Shown: positions 17,702-26,185 of the stretch, piece after piece
Numbering within the stretch: position 1 is the first letter of the stretch
How the letters are laid out: each line of letters starts with the position of its first letter
Assembly: GCF_016801025.1 (NCBI RefSeq)
Contig: NZ_CP068983.1
Location: 3,836,501 to 3,900,500 of the forward strand
Length of the DNA stretch: 64,000 nt
From: Paradevosia shaoguanensis
GTDB taxonomy: Bacteria; Pseudomonadota; Alphaproteobacteria; Rhizobiales; Devosiaceae
Reading direction: 5' to 3'
Position numbers and translations under genes: made by a program
Notes under the pieces: model-generated
Seen by the model: only the letters and a program-made list of their open reading frames with translations
Told to the model about the DNA's origin: nothing
The model's database searches: none

Positions 17702-18394
17702 TTAGAGCCGGCTGATCACCATGCAATCGAGTATCGCGACGAGGTGCAGTACGGCGCCGACCACCACGAACACGTGCCAGAGAACGTTCTGGAATTTGAG
17801 CTTCTCCCACAGGTGGAAGACGATGCCCGCGGAATAGACCACTCCGCCGGCCAGCAGCAGCCAGAAGGTGGCTGGAGGCAATGTGTTGGCGAGGGACTGG
17901 AAGACGGCAACCCCGCTCCAGCCGATGGCGAGATAGAGCGTGATGGCCAGGCGCCCGAAGCGCTCGGGAACGATGAGTTTGAGCGCAATGCCGACGATCG
18001 AGGCACCCCATACGAAGGCGCCGAGCGCGATTGTCGTGGGCGAGCCGCCAAGTATGGCGAGGAATGGCGTGTAAGTGCCTGCGATGAAGAGGAAAATCGC
18101 GGCCTGGTCGAAGCGCGCAAGCCAACCCTTGAGGGAGGAAATGGGCGACAGATTGTAGGCCAGGGAAACCGAGAGCACCGCCAGCAGCGAAGCGATGTGG
18201 ATGGCGAGGGCCGGAGCTTCGCGCGGCGCGGTTTCAGAGATCGCGAAAGCAAGGATGATCGAACCGAGCGCGATGGCCGCGATGAGGCCCACGACGTGCA
18301 CTATGCCGTCGGCAACCACTTCAGCGAGCGTGAAGGGTCTTGTGGGGCTTCCCCAGATGCGGCGGGCCAGTTGCTCTTTCGTCATCGCGTTCAT
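17702..18394 (-). CDS. trhA: Hemolysin III / TrhA family membrane protein
   Basis: 230 residues with seven predicted membrane segments. Family motifs are ADGIVHVVGL (segment 1), SLAYNLSP with RFDQAAIFLFIAGTYTPF, IGWSGV, GVVYSAGIVFHLWEKL and NVLWHVFVVVGAVLHLVAI. The conserved Asp/His residues form the metal site of PAQR-like proteins. Function in bacteria is linked to membrane lipid homeostasis in E. coli, while hemolysis is not established. Two ATG codons (18394 and 18385) are possible behind GGAGG; the first is used although its spacing is short. Confidence 0.85.
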   Translation of the reverse strand: MNAMTKEQLARRIWGSPTRPFTLAEVVADGIVHVVGLIAAIALGSIILAFAISETAPREAPALAIHIASLLAVLSVSLAYNLSPISSLKGWLARFDQAAIFLFIAGTYTPFLAILGGSPTTIALGAFVWGASIVGIALKLIVPERFGRLAITLYLAIGWSGVAVFQSLANTLPPATFWLLLAGGVVYSAGIVFHLWEKLKFQNVLWHVFVVVGAVLHLVAILDCMVISRL

Positions 18395-18417
18395 TGCCTC
18401 CAGAATCGAAGGCGGCC

Positions 18418-18813
18418 TTATCTCCCAGGTTGTCGGGGCTGTCCCCGACCGTTTGAAGGGGTAGTTGTCGCGCCCGCTTGTGGCGAAAGCTCGGCATTCA
18501 CGAGCGCCCTCGGCGCAACGTTGGCCCAGGCCATGCGGAAGGCCGAAAGCGCCGTGGTTTCGTCGAGATGCTCGGCCCACGCGCTGGTCCAACCTTTCTC
18601 ACCCCATTTGTTGGGAAGCGCCGCAAAGGCCCGTGGCTCGGCTTCGGTCAGCATAGCCTGCTGCTCTGGCGTAATATTGAGATTGAACTGGCCGGGCTTG
18701 GGATGGCTGGCGAAGATCTTTCCGCCGACGCGAAAGTCGGCATTGCCGAAATGCGAGGATTGCTCGGTCGAGGGCAACCTCAGGATGAGCGCGACGATTT
18801 CGTCCGGCGACAT
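18418..18813 (-). CDS. MmcQ/YjbR family protein
   Basis: 131 residues. It begins MSPDEIVALILRLPSTEQSS and continues HFGNADFRVGGKIFAS, NITPEQQAML and PNKWGEKGWTSAWAEHLD, the YjbR/CyaY-like fold signature of the family. It is called a DNA-binding family by fold, but no specific role is known. GGGAGG precedes the ATG at 18813. The C-terminal 20 residues are low complexity. Confidence 0.85.
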   Translation of the reverse strand: MSPDEIVALILRLPSTEQSSHFGNADFRVGGKIFASHPKPGQFNLNITPEQQAMLTEAEPRAFAALPNKWGEKGWTSAWAEHLDETTALSAFRMAWANVAPRALVNAELSPQAGATTTPSNGRGQPRQPGR

Positions 18814-18833
18814 CAAAACCCTCCCGAAAACGC

Positions 18834-18865
18834 AACGGCCGATCTTGGTATCAAGACCGGCCGTT
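18834..18865 (-). terminator. Terminator of the stator-like operon
   Basis: AACGGCCG and CGGCCGTT with inner TCTTG/CAAGA make an interrupted 13-bp stem, 13 bases past the stop of the last operon gene. On the minus strand GCGTTTTC follows. Confidence 0.6.
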
Positions 18866-18878
18866 GGGCAAGGGAGGA

Positions 18879-19511
18879 TCAGTTGCCGAGAACGACGGCG
18901 CCCTTGTCGGGCAACCGGATCGCCGGCATCGGCGAGAAGCGGAGGCCGAGCGGCACGCCGGGCGCAGCGAGTTCGCCCGAACCGGCCGTCTGCTGGCCGC
19001 CCTGCATGTCGCTCTGCTGCGCCTTGTTGTTGTCGTTGGTGGCGCCAAGCTCGCCTTCGGCCTGCTTGGCGTCCTCGCTCTTGCCTTCCTCGGTCGTACC
19101 GGTTTCGCCCATGATCTGGTCGCCGGCATTGATATGCTCCTGGGCGGCCTGGATATCCTCGGCAAGCGAGGTGGAATAGGGAATCTGGTAGGCGCGCGGC
19201 GGCGAGACGGGCAGGGAATCCTTGTCGATCTCCTGCACCCACATATAGACCGCACCGGCCGAGCCGGTCTTGCGATCGGGCTCGAGCACATTGGTGTAGA
19301 GCAACTGGAATCGGTCCGGCATGGCGCTCGTGCTTGGCCAGCCAATCAGGCCATTGATGGCAACATAGGAGCCGACAAAGATGATGGCGGTAAGCACGAT
19401 GGCGCCGCCCTTGATCCACCAGCGCCAGAGCGAAGCGATGTTGAGGCTCAAAAGCAGAATGGCCAGCACCGCATAGGCGGCGAGAATGCCGAAAATGGCG
19501 GTCTGGATCAC
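18879..19511 (-). CDS. Membrane protein of unknown function, third gene of stator-like operon
   Basis: 210 residues. Two membrane segments at the N-terminus (IQTAIFGILAAYAVLAILLLS-type, residues 3-23, and 35-55) are followed by a conserved-looking stretch (MPDRFQLLYTNVLEPD, AVYMWVQEID, SPPRAYQIPYS), then a low-complexity Gly/Gln/Glu-rich linker (about 135-180) and a hydrophobic end. I do not recognise a family. Its start overlaps the stop of the ExbD-like gene by 4 bases (ATGA), so translation is coupled and the protein probably works in the same complex. Confidence 0.75.
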   Translation of the reverse strand: MIQTAIFGILAAYAVLAILLLSLNIASLWRWWIKGGAIVLTAIIFVGSYVAINGLIGWPSTSAMPDRFQLLYTNVLEPDRKTGSAGAVYMWVQEIDKDSLPVSPPRAYQIPYSTSLAEDIQAAQEHINAGDQIMGETGTTEEGKSEDAKQAEGELGATNDNNKAQQSDMQGGQQTAGSGELAAPGVPLGLRFSPMPAIRLPDKGAVVLGN

Positions 19512-20131
19512 TTGCGCACCTCCCTGATCAGCGAGATCGGCCGGGTGTTGATGTCGCTGACCTCGCCATCGGAATCGATGGTGAAGCGCACCACGGTCTT
19601 TTCATCGCCTTCATGGGTGAGGTTGATGGTGTCGTAGTAGATCACCTTGAGCTTGGGATTGATCTTCTCAACTTTGACGGTCACCGGCACCGGCTGCTTG
19701 GAATCGTTGGTGAACTCGTAGACATTGATCACGTATTCCCCAGGAATGGTGCCGCGAATGGTCACCGTTTCCTGGTTGAGCGGGAACTGCACTTCCTTGC
19801 CGTCCACCTTGATCGTGTCCAGGTAGTTGCCGCGGTCGTCGCGATCGAGCGTTACGAGGCCGGCAGCCAGCGAGTGGTACCACACCACGTTCCCGGCTGG
19901 GTCCATCACATAGGTGTCGATATCGTCCGGATTGTTGTCGGGCCAGGTGACCGTAATCAGCATCTCGGCCTTGAGTTCGACGCTGCCCGTCTTCGCCTCT
20001 TCCTTGATGAGGGCGAAGGCGATGAACACCATGACGGTGAAGCCGAGCAGGGCGTTGAACAGGATGTCGGTGAACGGAACGAACGTGCCGTCATCGCTGC
20101 CACCGCCCGAGAAAAGGCTATCGTTCTCCAT
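19508..20131 (-). CDS. ExbD/TolR/MotB-like membrane protein with beta-rich C-terminal domain
   Basis: 207 residues. A short cytosolic N-terminus leads to one membrane helix, VPFTDILFNALLGFTVMVFI (18-37). PF-x-D with Asp22 matches the proton-carrying Asp of ExbD/TolR (PFIDVML type). The remaining 160 residues are beta-rich: ITVTWPDNNPDDIDTYVMDP, GNVVWYHSLAAG, GEYVINVYEFT, KVIYYDTINL. The DIDTYVMDPAGN stretch resembles DUF2135/YfaP-like beta-sandwich domains. There is no peptidoglycan-binding OmpA domain, unlike MotB. It overlaps both neighbours in a single operon and is expected to form a channel with the upstream TolQ-like protein. Confidence 0.75.
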   Translation of the reverse strand: MENDSLFSGGGSDDGTFVPFTDILFNALLGFTVMVFIAFALIKEEAKTGSVELKAEMLITVTWPDNNPDDIDTYVMDPAGNVVWYHSLAAGLVTLDRDDRGNYLDTIKVDGKEVQFPLNQETVTIRGTIPGEYVINVYEFTNDSKQPVPVTVKVEKINPKLKVIYYDTINLTHEGDEKTVVRFTIDSDGEVSDINTRPISLIREVRK

Positions 20132-20903
20132 TCGAACCCTGCTCCAGGGTCGGGATCACATAGATTTCCGTGATTTCGGTGACGAGATCGAAGAGTTCAG
20201 CGATAGCCTTGTTGAGGAAGTAATATTCGAGCTTGAGCACAAGCGCCGTGGCGATGCCGGTCACCGTGACGTTGAGCGCGATGGCCATGCCGCCAGTCAT
20301 GCCGGTGAGGGCAGGGCGGAGGGTCTCTGCATCGAACGAGGTGATCTGCGCGATCGGCAGCAGCATCAGGATGAAACCGATTGCCGTGCCGAGAAGCGCC
20401 AGGCGCAGAAGGGCTTCGGAAATGAACCAGCCCAGCTTTTCGCGCGAGCGCAGCCGGTCGGCCAAGGCGCGCAGCAGCAGCGTCTGGTCGATGTGACCGC
20501 CATTCTGCTTTTCGGCCTTGATGACGAGATTGCCGATATGGGTGGTGAGCGTTCCGGGCGGCAGCAATTGGCCGTCAGCCGTGGTGACGCCTTCCGAGGT
20601 CACGCGGAAGCCCGGCATGCGGGCCTTGGCGATAATTTCGCGCGCCTTGCGGGCGGCTACCAGTTCCTGCGAGGTCACGACCGTCTGATAGAGGCAGGCG
20701 AGGGCCGTAAAGGCGAATATCGCCAGGATGATCAGGGAAATCCTGGTGTGATCGGTGGCGAACATCGCCTGCACGAGCCCAAAGTGCCACAGCGCAAGCA
20801 GCGCGATCGCTACCATGGCATTGAGCAGTATCCAACGCAGCACCGGCGCGAAATCGCGCGCCTCCGCCGCTGGCGCCAATACTGCGCCTTTAACGTCTGC
20901 CAT
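20118..20903 (-). CDS. MotA/TolQ/ExbB-type proton channel family protein
   Basis: 261 residues with four membrane segments (about 23-44, 56-76, 164-186, 200-225) and a cytosolic loop between the second and third. The channel domain reads LLGTAIGFILMLLPIAQ and ALTGMTGGMAIALNVTVTGI, the hallmark of TolQ/ExbB/MotA third and fourth helices. These proteins convert proton flow into mechanical work through an associated single-pass partner. GGGGGA precedes the ATG at 20903; upstream in-frame codons are not protein-like. It overlaps the ExbD-like gene by 14 bases. There are no tolA, tolB, pal, tonB or flagellar genes nearby, so the target is unknown. Confidence 0.82.
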   Translation of the reverse strand: MADVKGAVLAPAAEARDFAPVLRWILLNAMVAIALLALWHFGLVQAMFATDHTRISLIILAIFAFTALACLYQTVVTSQELVAARKAREIIAKARMPGFRVTSEGVTTADGQLLPPGTLTTHIGNLVIKAEKQNGGHIDQTLLLRALADRLRSREKLGWFISEALLRLALLGTAIGFILMLLPIAQITSFDAETLRPALTGMTGGMAIALNVTVTGIATALVLKLEYYFLNKAIAELFDLVTEITEIYVIPTLEQGSNGER

Positions 20904-21227
20904 AGTCCCCCACGTCTCCATCTGATTGTCGGTCCGTCCAGGTGGCTGCGCTAAAACGAGCTTCCTCACGACGCAGCGCGACGATATTCAATCGCAGACT
21001 CTGATTTTGTAATGCCCGGCATAAGTTTTACCTTCGACGTCGGTATGCCGAAGGCAGATGTTGCGTTTCGCGGCCCGCTACACTATATCCGCGCAGCGCT
21101 CGGGGATTCCCCGGCGCGATTTCACACGCAGAAGCGGCCGCCAGATTGAGCTGGTGTCCATCCGGTGACGGCGAAAACCGTCGCATTAGCTTTTTGCGGA
21201 GGCACAACCGGTAAAGGAACGCTGCCA
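20904..21227. other. Divergent promoter region of rpsB and the stator-like operon
   Basis: 324 bases without a gene. The plus-strand rpsB promoter is the best visible signal (listed separately). A small hairpin GACGG-CGAAAA-CCGTC near 21168 lies in the rpsB leader and could take part in autoregulation by S2. No operator for the minus-strand operon is visible. Confidence 0.4.
21061..21088 (+). promoter_or_regulatory. Putative rpsB promoter
   Basis: TTGCGT (21061-21066) and CTATAT (21083-21088) with 16-base spacing, followed by a GC-rich discriminator typical of stringently controlled ribosomal promoters. The leader would be about 130 bases. Confidence 0.45.
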
Positions 21228-22007
21228 ATGGCACTGCCTGATTTTTCTATGCGCCAACTCCTGGAAGCCGGCGTCCACTTCGGCCACCAGAAGCACCGCT
21301 GGAACCCGAAGATGGAACGCTACATCTTCGGCGTGCGCAATGACATCCATATTCTCGACCTGAGCCAGGCCGTCCCGCAGCTGAGCCGTGCGCTCCAGCT
21401 GATCTCGGACACCGTTGCCGATGGCGGCCGCGTGCTGTTCGTGGGCACCAAGCGCCAGGCTGCTCCCCTCGTTGCCGAAGCTGCCCGCCAGTCGGCCCAG
21501 TACTTCGTCAACTCGCGCTGGCTCGGCGGCACGCTGACCAACTGGCAGACGATCTCGCACTCGATCGCCCGCCTGCGCGAGCTCGAGTCCCAGGAAGCCG
21601 AGGGCATGGACGGCCGCAACAAGAAGGAGCGCCTGATGCTCTCCCGCGAGAAGGAGCGTCTTGAGCGCGACCTCGGCGGTATCAAGGACATGGGCAACCT
21701 TCCGAACCTCCTGTTCGTGATCGACACGAACAAGGAAGCCAACGCGATCAAGGAAGCCCGCCGCCTGGGCATTCCGGTGGTGGCCATCGTCGACACCAAC
21801 AGCGACCCTGACCTCGTCGACTACCCGATCCCGGGCAACGACGACGCCAGCCGCGCTCTCGAGCTCTATTGCTCGCTCGTGTCGCGCGCTGCCATCGACG
21901 GCATCTCGCGCTCGTCGGCCGCTGCCGGCGCCGACCTGGGTGCTTCGGCCGAGGCTCCGATCGAGCCCGCCCTGACCGAAGTCCAGGAAAGCGACACCAA
22001 CGCGTAA
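21228..22007 (+). CDS. rpsB: 30S ribosomal protein S2
   Basis: 259 residues. Typical motifs: [67 protein letters not shown] and [15 protein letters not shown]2 is among the last proteins to join the small subunit and is needed for S1 binding. The start is ATG 21228 behind AAAGGA. The extended C-terminus ([16 protein letters not shown]) is usual in Alphaproteobacteria. It is followed by tsf, as in nearly all bacteria. Confidence 0.97.
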   Translation: MALPDFSMRQLLEAGVHFGHQKHRWNPKMERYIFGVRNDIHILDLSQAVPQLSRALQLISDTVADGGRVLFVGTKRQAAPLVAEAARQSAQYFVNSRWLGGTLTNWQTISHSIARLRELESQEAEGMDGRNKKERLMLSREKERLERDLGGIKDMGNLPNLLFVIDTNKEANAIKEARRLGIPVVAIVDTNSDPDLVDYPIPGNDDASRALELYCSLVSRAAIDGISRSSAAAGADLGASAEAPIEPALTEVQESDTNA

Positions 22008-22091
22008 CCGGCCAGCCCGTTCATCGGGTTGACACACTGACATCCCAACTGTGCGGCTCCGGCATAACGGGGCCGCCAAAGAGGTGACATT

Positions 22092-23015
22092 ATGGAAATC
22101 ACTGCTGCCAAGGTTAAAGAACTGCGCGATCTGACCGGCGTGGGCATGATGGACTGCAAGAAGGCCTTGCAGGAGACCAATGGCGACATGGAAGCTGCGG
22201 TCGATTGGCTGCGTACCCGTGGTCTCGCCAAGGCTGCCAAGAAGGCTGGCCGCGTTGCTGCTGAAGGCCTGGTCGGCGTTGCCATCGACGGCACCCGCGG
22301 CGCCATCGTCGAAGTGAACTCGGAAACCGACTTCGTTGCCCGCAACGAGCAGTTCCAGACGATCGTCGGCAACATTGCCAAGCTCGCTCTGGAAGCCGAC
22401 GGCGACGTCGCGCGCCTGAGCGAAATGCCGTATCCCGGTTCGGGCCGCTCGGTTTCGGGCGAACTGACCGATGCGATCGCCACGATCGGCGAGAACATGA
22501 ACCTGCGCCGTACCGCCTCGATCTCCGTCTCGGACGGCGTGATCGGCAACTACGTGCACAACACGGTCAAGCCGGGTCTCGGCAAGCTCGGCATCATCGT
22601 CGGCCTTGAATCGACCGGCAACAAGGACGCTCTGGCTGCCTTGGGCAAGCAGATCGCCATGCACATCGCCAACACCAATCCGTTGTCGGTGTCCCCCGAA
22701 GATCTCGATCCGACCGTCGTCGCTCGTGAGCGCGCCGTGTTCACGGAGCAGGCCAAGGAATCCGGCAAGCCGGCCGAGATCATCGAGAAGATGGTCGAAG
22801 GCCGCGTGCGCAAGTTCTACGAAGAAGTCACGCTCTTGGCGCAGACCTTCGTGATCGACGGCGAGACCAAGATTTCGGACGTTCTCAAGAACGCCGAGAA
22901 GGAAGTCGGCGCTTCGATCAAGCTGACCGCTTTCGTGCGCTACGCCCTGGGCGAAGGCATCGAAAAGGAAGAGACCGACTTCGCCGCCGAGGTTGCCGCC
23001 GCTGCCGGCGCCTGA
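22092..23015 (+). CDS. tsf: Elongation factor Ts
   Basis: 307 residues. The N-terminal UBA-like domain [19 protein letters not shown] is diagnostic, followed by the core [12 protein letters not shown] with the Phe that enters EF-Tu, and [13 protein letters not shown]. It exchanges GDP for GTP on EF-Tu. GAGG lies 7 bases upstream of the ATG. The 84-base spacer after rpsB contains a GC-rich hairpin that may attenuate or process the message. Confidence 0.97.
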   Translation: MEITAAKVKELRDLTGVGMMDCKKALQETNGDMEAAVDWLRTRGLAKAAKKAGRVAAEGLVGVAIDGTRGAIVEVNSETDFVARNEQFQTIVGNIAKLALEADGDVARLSEMPYPGSGRSVSGELTDAIATIGENMNLRRTASISVSDGVIGNYVHNTVKPGLGKLGIIVGLESTGNKDALAALGKQIAMHIANTNPLSVSPEDLDPTVVARERAVFTEQAKESGKPAEIIEKMVEGRVRKFYEEVTLLAQTFVIDGETKISDVLKNAEKEVGASIKLTAFVRYALGEGIEKEETDFAAEVAAAAGA

Positions 23016-23028
23016 TTGGCAAAGTTTC

Positions 23029-23054
23029 GCTCCCCGGAAGACTTTCCGGGGAGC
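23029..23054 (+). terminator. Hairpin after tsf
   Basis: GCTCCCCGGAA and TTCCGGGGAGC form an 11-bp stem around GACT, 14 bases past the tsf stop. The following bases are only moderately T-rich (GGTTCAATTT), so partial termination before pyrH is likely. Confidence 0.6.
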
Positions 23055-23201
23055 GGTTCAATTTGCGCCTCATTTAGGCGCCTTATATCCAATAGTGCAT
23101 TTTCTAGTATCTGCCGGTATCCAATCGGGCGGAAAATGCTCTAACGTCTAGCCGGCGCCAGCGGATTCGAGCTCGGGTGCGGCAGTTAGAGGGGTCGGCC
23201 G

Positions 23202-23915
23202 GTGACAAAATCCGCATATAAACGCATCCTGCTCAAAGTGTCCGGCGAGGTGCTGGCGGGCGACCAATCCTTCGGCATAGAACCTGAATTTCTCAAGGCG
23301 ATGGCGCAGCAGATTGCCGACGTCGCCAAGAAGGGCGTCCAGATCGGCGTAGTGATCGGCGCGGGCAACATCTTCCGCGGCATGGCCGTGGCCGCCAACG
23401 GCACCGACCGCGTGACCGCCGACCTCATGGGTATGCTGGGCACTGTCATCAACTCGCTGGCGCTGTCCAACGCGATCACCAGGGCAGGGGTCAAGTCCAA
23501 GGTTTTCAGCGCCGTGAGCATGCCCTCCGTCGCCGACACTTTCACCGCCCGCGCAGCCAAGGCTGCCCTCGAAGAGGGCTACGTGGTCGTGCTTGCCGGC
23601 GGTACCGGCAACCCGTTCTTCACCACCGATACCGCGGCGGCACTCAAGGCGATCGAGCTCGATTGCGACGTGCTGCTCAAGGGCACGAAGGTTGACGGCG
23701 TCTATTCGGAAGATCCGTTCAAGAACCCCGACGCCAAGCGCTTCGACACGATCAGCCATGAAGAGGTGATCGCCCGGAACCTGCGCGTCATGGATACGGC
23801 GGCCTTCGCGCTTGCCCGCGATAACGGCTTGCCGATATTAGTTTATGCGCTTGACGACAAGGAAGGCCTGGCAGGCGTCCTTGAAGGCCGTACGCGCTCT
23901 ACGCGCGTCGGCTGA
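23202..23915 (+). CDS. pyrH: Uridylate kinase
   Basis: 237 residues. Phosphorylates UMP to UDP with ATP, the first step toward UTP and CTP. Motifs: RILLKVSGEVLAG (phosphate binding), VIGAGNIFRG, ADLMGMLGTVINSLAL, VVLAGGTGNPFFTTDTAAAL and LLKGTKVDGVYSEDP. The start is GTG 23202 with GAGGGG upstream. Amino-acid-kinase fold; allosterically controlled by GTP and UTP in this family. frr follows after 30 bases. Confidence 0.97.
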   Translation: MTKSAYKRILLKVSGEVLAGDQSFGIEPEFLKAMAQQIADVAKKGVQIGVVIGAGNIFRGMAVAANGTDRVTADLMGMLGTVINSLALSNAITRAGVKSKVFSAVSMPSVADTFTARAAKAALEEGYVVVLAGGTGNPFFTTDTAAALKAIELDCDVLLKGTKVDGVYSEDPFKNPDAKRFDTISHEEVIARNLRVMDTAAFALARDNGLPILVYALDDKEGLAGVLEGRTRSTRVG

Positions 23916-23945
23916 CCGCGTGTGAAACCAGTGAGGAATTAAACA

Positions 23946-24506
23946 ATGGCAGAAACCTTTTCGCTCGAGGCTCTCAAGACGCGCATGCAGAAGTCGATCG
24001 CCTCGCTCAAGGAAGAGCTTGCGGGCCTTCGTACCGGCCGCGCCAGCGCCAGCCTCCTCGAGCCGATCACGGTTGAAGCCTATGGCGCGCGCATGCCGCT
24101 TACCCAGCTCGCCACGGTCACCGTGCCTGAGCCGCGCATGCTCAGTGTCCAGGTCTGGGATCGCTCGATGGCCAGTGCCGTCGAACGCGCCATCCGCGAC
24201 AGCGGTCTTGGCCTCAACCCTGCTAGCGAAGGCACGGTCATCCGTGTGCCGCTTCCGGAATTGAACCAGGAACGCCGCAAGGAACTCACAAAGGTCGCCC
24301 ACAATTATGCCGAGCAGGCGCGCGTTGCCGTTCGCCATATCCGTCGCGACGGCATGGACCTGCTCAAGAAGCTGGAAAAAGATGGCGACATGAGCCAGGA
24401 CGACAGCCGCGGTAAGTCCGATCTGGTGCAGAAGGCCACTGACTCCGCCGTGGCCGAGATCGACCAGATCGTTGCGACTAAAGAACAGGAAATCATGCAG
24501 GTTTAG
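23946..24506 (+). CDS. frr: Ribosome recycling factor
   Basis: 186 residues, standard length. Motifs: [56 protein letters not shown], and [21 protein letters not shown]. With EF-G it splits the post-termination ribosome. GAGG precedes the ATG at 23946. Part of the pyrH-frr-uppS-cdsA transcription unit. Confidence 0.97.
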   Translation: MAETFSLEALKTRMQKSIASLKEELAGLRTGRASASLLEPITVEAYGARMPLTQLATVTVPEPRMLSVQVWDRSMASAVERAIRDSGLGLNPASEGTVIRVPLPELNQERRKELTKVAHNYAEQARVAVRHIRRDGMDLLKKLEKDGDMSQDDSRGKSDLVQKATDSAVAEIDQIVATKEQEIMQV

Positions 24507-24543
24507 GCTGCAGCCGACCGGCCCGGAATTCATCAGGAATCCC

Positions 24544-25302
24544 ATGTCCACCGACCCCGCCATCGACAGCGAGTTGCGCCAGAGGCCCGGGCTTCGGATT
24601 CCGCGGCATCTCGGCGTGATCATGGACGGCAATGGCCGCTGGGCTCGCGCCCGCGGCAAGCCGCGCACCGAAGGCCATATCGCCGGCGTCAAGGCGCTTC
24701 GACGGCTGGTCGAATTGTGCATGCGCTACGGGGTCGATCACCTCACGGTCTTCAGTTTCTCCTCCGAGAACTGGACGCGTCCGCGCGATGAAGTGAACTT
24801 CATCTTCGGGCTGCTCCGTCGTTTCGTCGCCTCCGACCTCGAAAAGCTGATGCGGAACAACGTCCAGGTGCGGATCATCGGTTCGCGCCAGGGCCTGGAT
24901 GAATCCCTGCAGCGGCTTATCGCCGAGGTCGAGGCAAAGACGGCCGCCAATACCGGCCTGCAGCTCGTCGTGGCCTTCAACTACGGCGGCAAGGCCGAGA
25001 TTACTGAAGCCATGCGCTCGATCGCGCGCGATGTCGCGGCGGGCCGGATCGCGCCCGACGCGATTACCGAGGCGACGGTGGAGCAGGCGCTCTATACCTC
25101 CGGGATCCCGGATCCTGACATCATCATCCGCACCAGCGGCGAGCGGCGGTTTTCGAACTTCCTGCTCTGGCAGAGCGCTTATTCCGAACTCATCTTCGTG
25201 GAAGAGAACTGGCCGGATTTCGACGAAAGCACGTTCGTGCGCGTCCTCGAAGAATATGCGAGCCGTGAGCGGCGGTTTGGCGGGATAGAGGCAGTCACTT
25301 GA
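24544..25302 (+). CDS. uppS: Undecaprenyl diphosphate synthase (isoprenyl transferase)
   Basis: 252 residues. Adds isopentenyl units to farnesyl diphosphate to make the lipid carrier of peptidoglycan and O-antigen. HLGVIMDGNGRWA holds the catalytic Asp, GHIAGVKALR the pyrophosphate site, LTVFSFSSENWTRP and the C-terminal DIIIRTSGERRFSNFLLWQS and YSELIF complete the cis-prenyltransferase signature. ATG at 24544 is chosen because upstream residues are not conserved in type. Its stop overlaps the cdsA start (TTGA). Confidence 0.96.
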   Translation: MSTDPAIDSELRQRPGLRIPRHLGVIMDGNGRWARARGKPRTEGHIAGVKALRRLVELCMRYGVDHLTVFSFSSENWTRPRDEVNFIFGLLRRFVASDLEKLMRNNVQVRIIGSRQGLDESLQRLIAEVEAKTAANTGLQLVVAFNYGGKAEITEAMRSIARDVAAGRIAPDAITEATVEQALYTSGIPDPDIIIRTSGERRFSNFLLWQSAYSELIFVEENWPDFDESTFVRVLEEYASRERRFGGIEAVT

Positions 25303-26156
25303 GTTCAAAGGGCGATCCCGGGGCCGAATCTTCGACTTCTCGCCGGTCCTGGTCCGACCTCGGACCGCGTTTAGGCTCCGCTTTCGTACTGCTTCCGCTG
25401 ACGGCGCTAAGTCTTTATCTCGGTGGCTATATCTTTGCCCTGACCGTAGGCATCGTCTTTGCTGGCGCCTATCGCGAATGGGAGCAGATGGTGGCGCGTG
25501 CCCCCATTTCGATCCCCGGAGCGATCACGGTCGGGCTCGTTGCGCTTTCGGGCGTGATCTACCCCGTCTGGGGCCTCGCCGGTTCGGCTGGCGTTATCGC
25601 CCTCGCTATCGTCATAGCGGTTCTGTTCGGTGGGGAAGGGCGTCTGTGGCGTGCTGCAGGCCTTGCCTTCTTCGGTCTCGTGATCTTCGCCGTGATCGCC
25701 ATGCGCGGCACGGGCTGGGAAGGCGTGCAGGCGGGTGTGTTCCTCGCCGTTACCGTCTGGATGACCGATTCCGCTGCCTTCTTTACGGGCCGCCAGATCG
25801 GTGGCGAAAAGCTGGCGCCGGTGATTTCTCCCTCCAAGACCTGGTCGGGCGCCCTTGGCGGCCTGGCGCTTGGCTCTACGGCCGGATTCCTCGTCTGGCT
25901 GGTAGTGACGGATTCTCCCTGGTGGATCGGCGCGATCCTGGCGGTAACGATCAGCCTGCTGGGTCAGATCGGCGACCTCACGGAAAGCGCCATCAAGCGC
26001 AATTTCCGTATCAAGGATAGCGGCGACATTATTCCCGGCCATGGGGGCTTGATGGACCGGCTCGACAGCCTCACATTCGGCGTGATCTTCGTGTTGATCG
26101 TCGGGTTCCTGCATGCAGGGCTCGACGACGTCGCCGTCGGCCTGCTGCATTGGTAG
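25299..26156 (+). CDS. cdsA: Phosphatidate cytidylyltransferase
   Basis: 285 residues, multi-pass membrane enzyme that makes CDP-diacylglycerol from phosphatidate and CTP. Hydrophobic segments run through most of the chain. The family signature is at the end: SAIKRNFRIKDSGDIIPGHG followed by GLMDRLDSLTF, with ISPSKTWSGALGG in the middle. It starts at TTG 25299, overlapping the uppS stop, with GAGG upstream. In most rhizobia dxr follows; here rseP follows directly. Confidence 0.95.
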   Translation: MSSKGDPGAESSTSRRSWSDLGPRLGSAFVLLPLTALSLYLGGYIFALTVGIVFAGAYREWEQMVARAPISIPGAITVGLVALSGVIYPVWGLAGSAGVIALAIVIAVLFGGEGRLWRAAGLAFFGLVIFAVIAMRGTGWEGVQAGVFLAVTVWMTDSAAFFTGRQIGGEKLAPVISPSKTWSGALGGLALGSTAGFLVWLVVTDSPWWIGAILAVTISLLGQIGDLTESAIKRNFRIKDSGDIIPGHGGLMDRLDSLTFGVIFVLIVGFLHAGLDDVAVGLLHW

Positions 26157-26185
26157 CCAAGGCGCGCCTATCCTAAGGACAGTTC

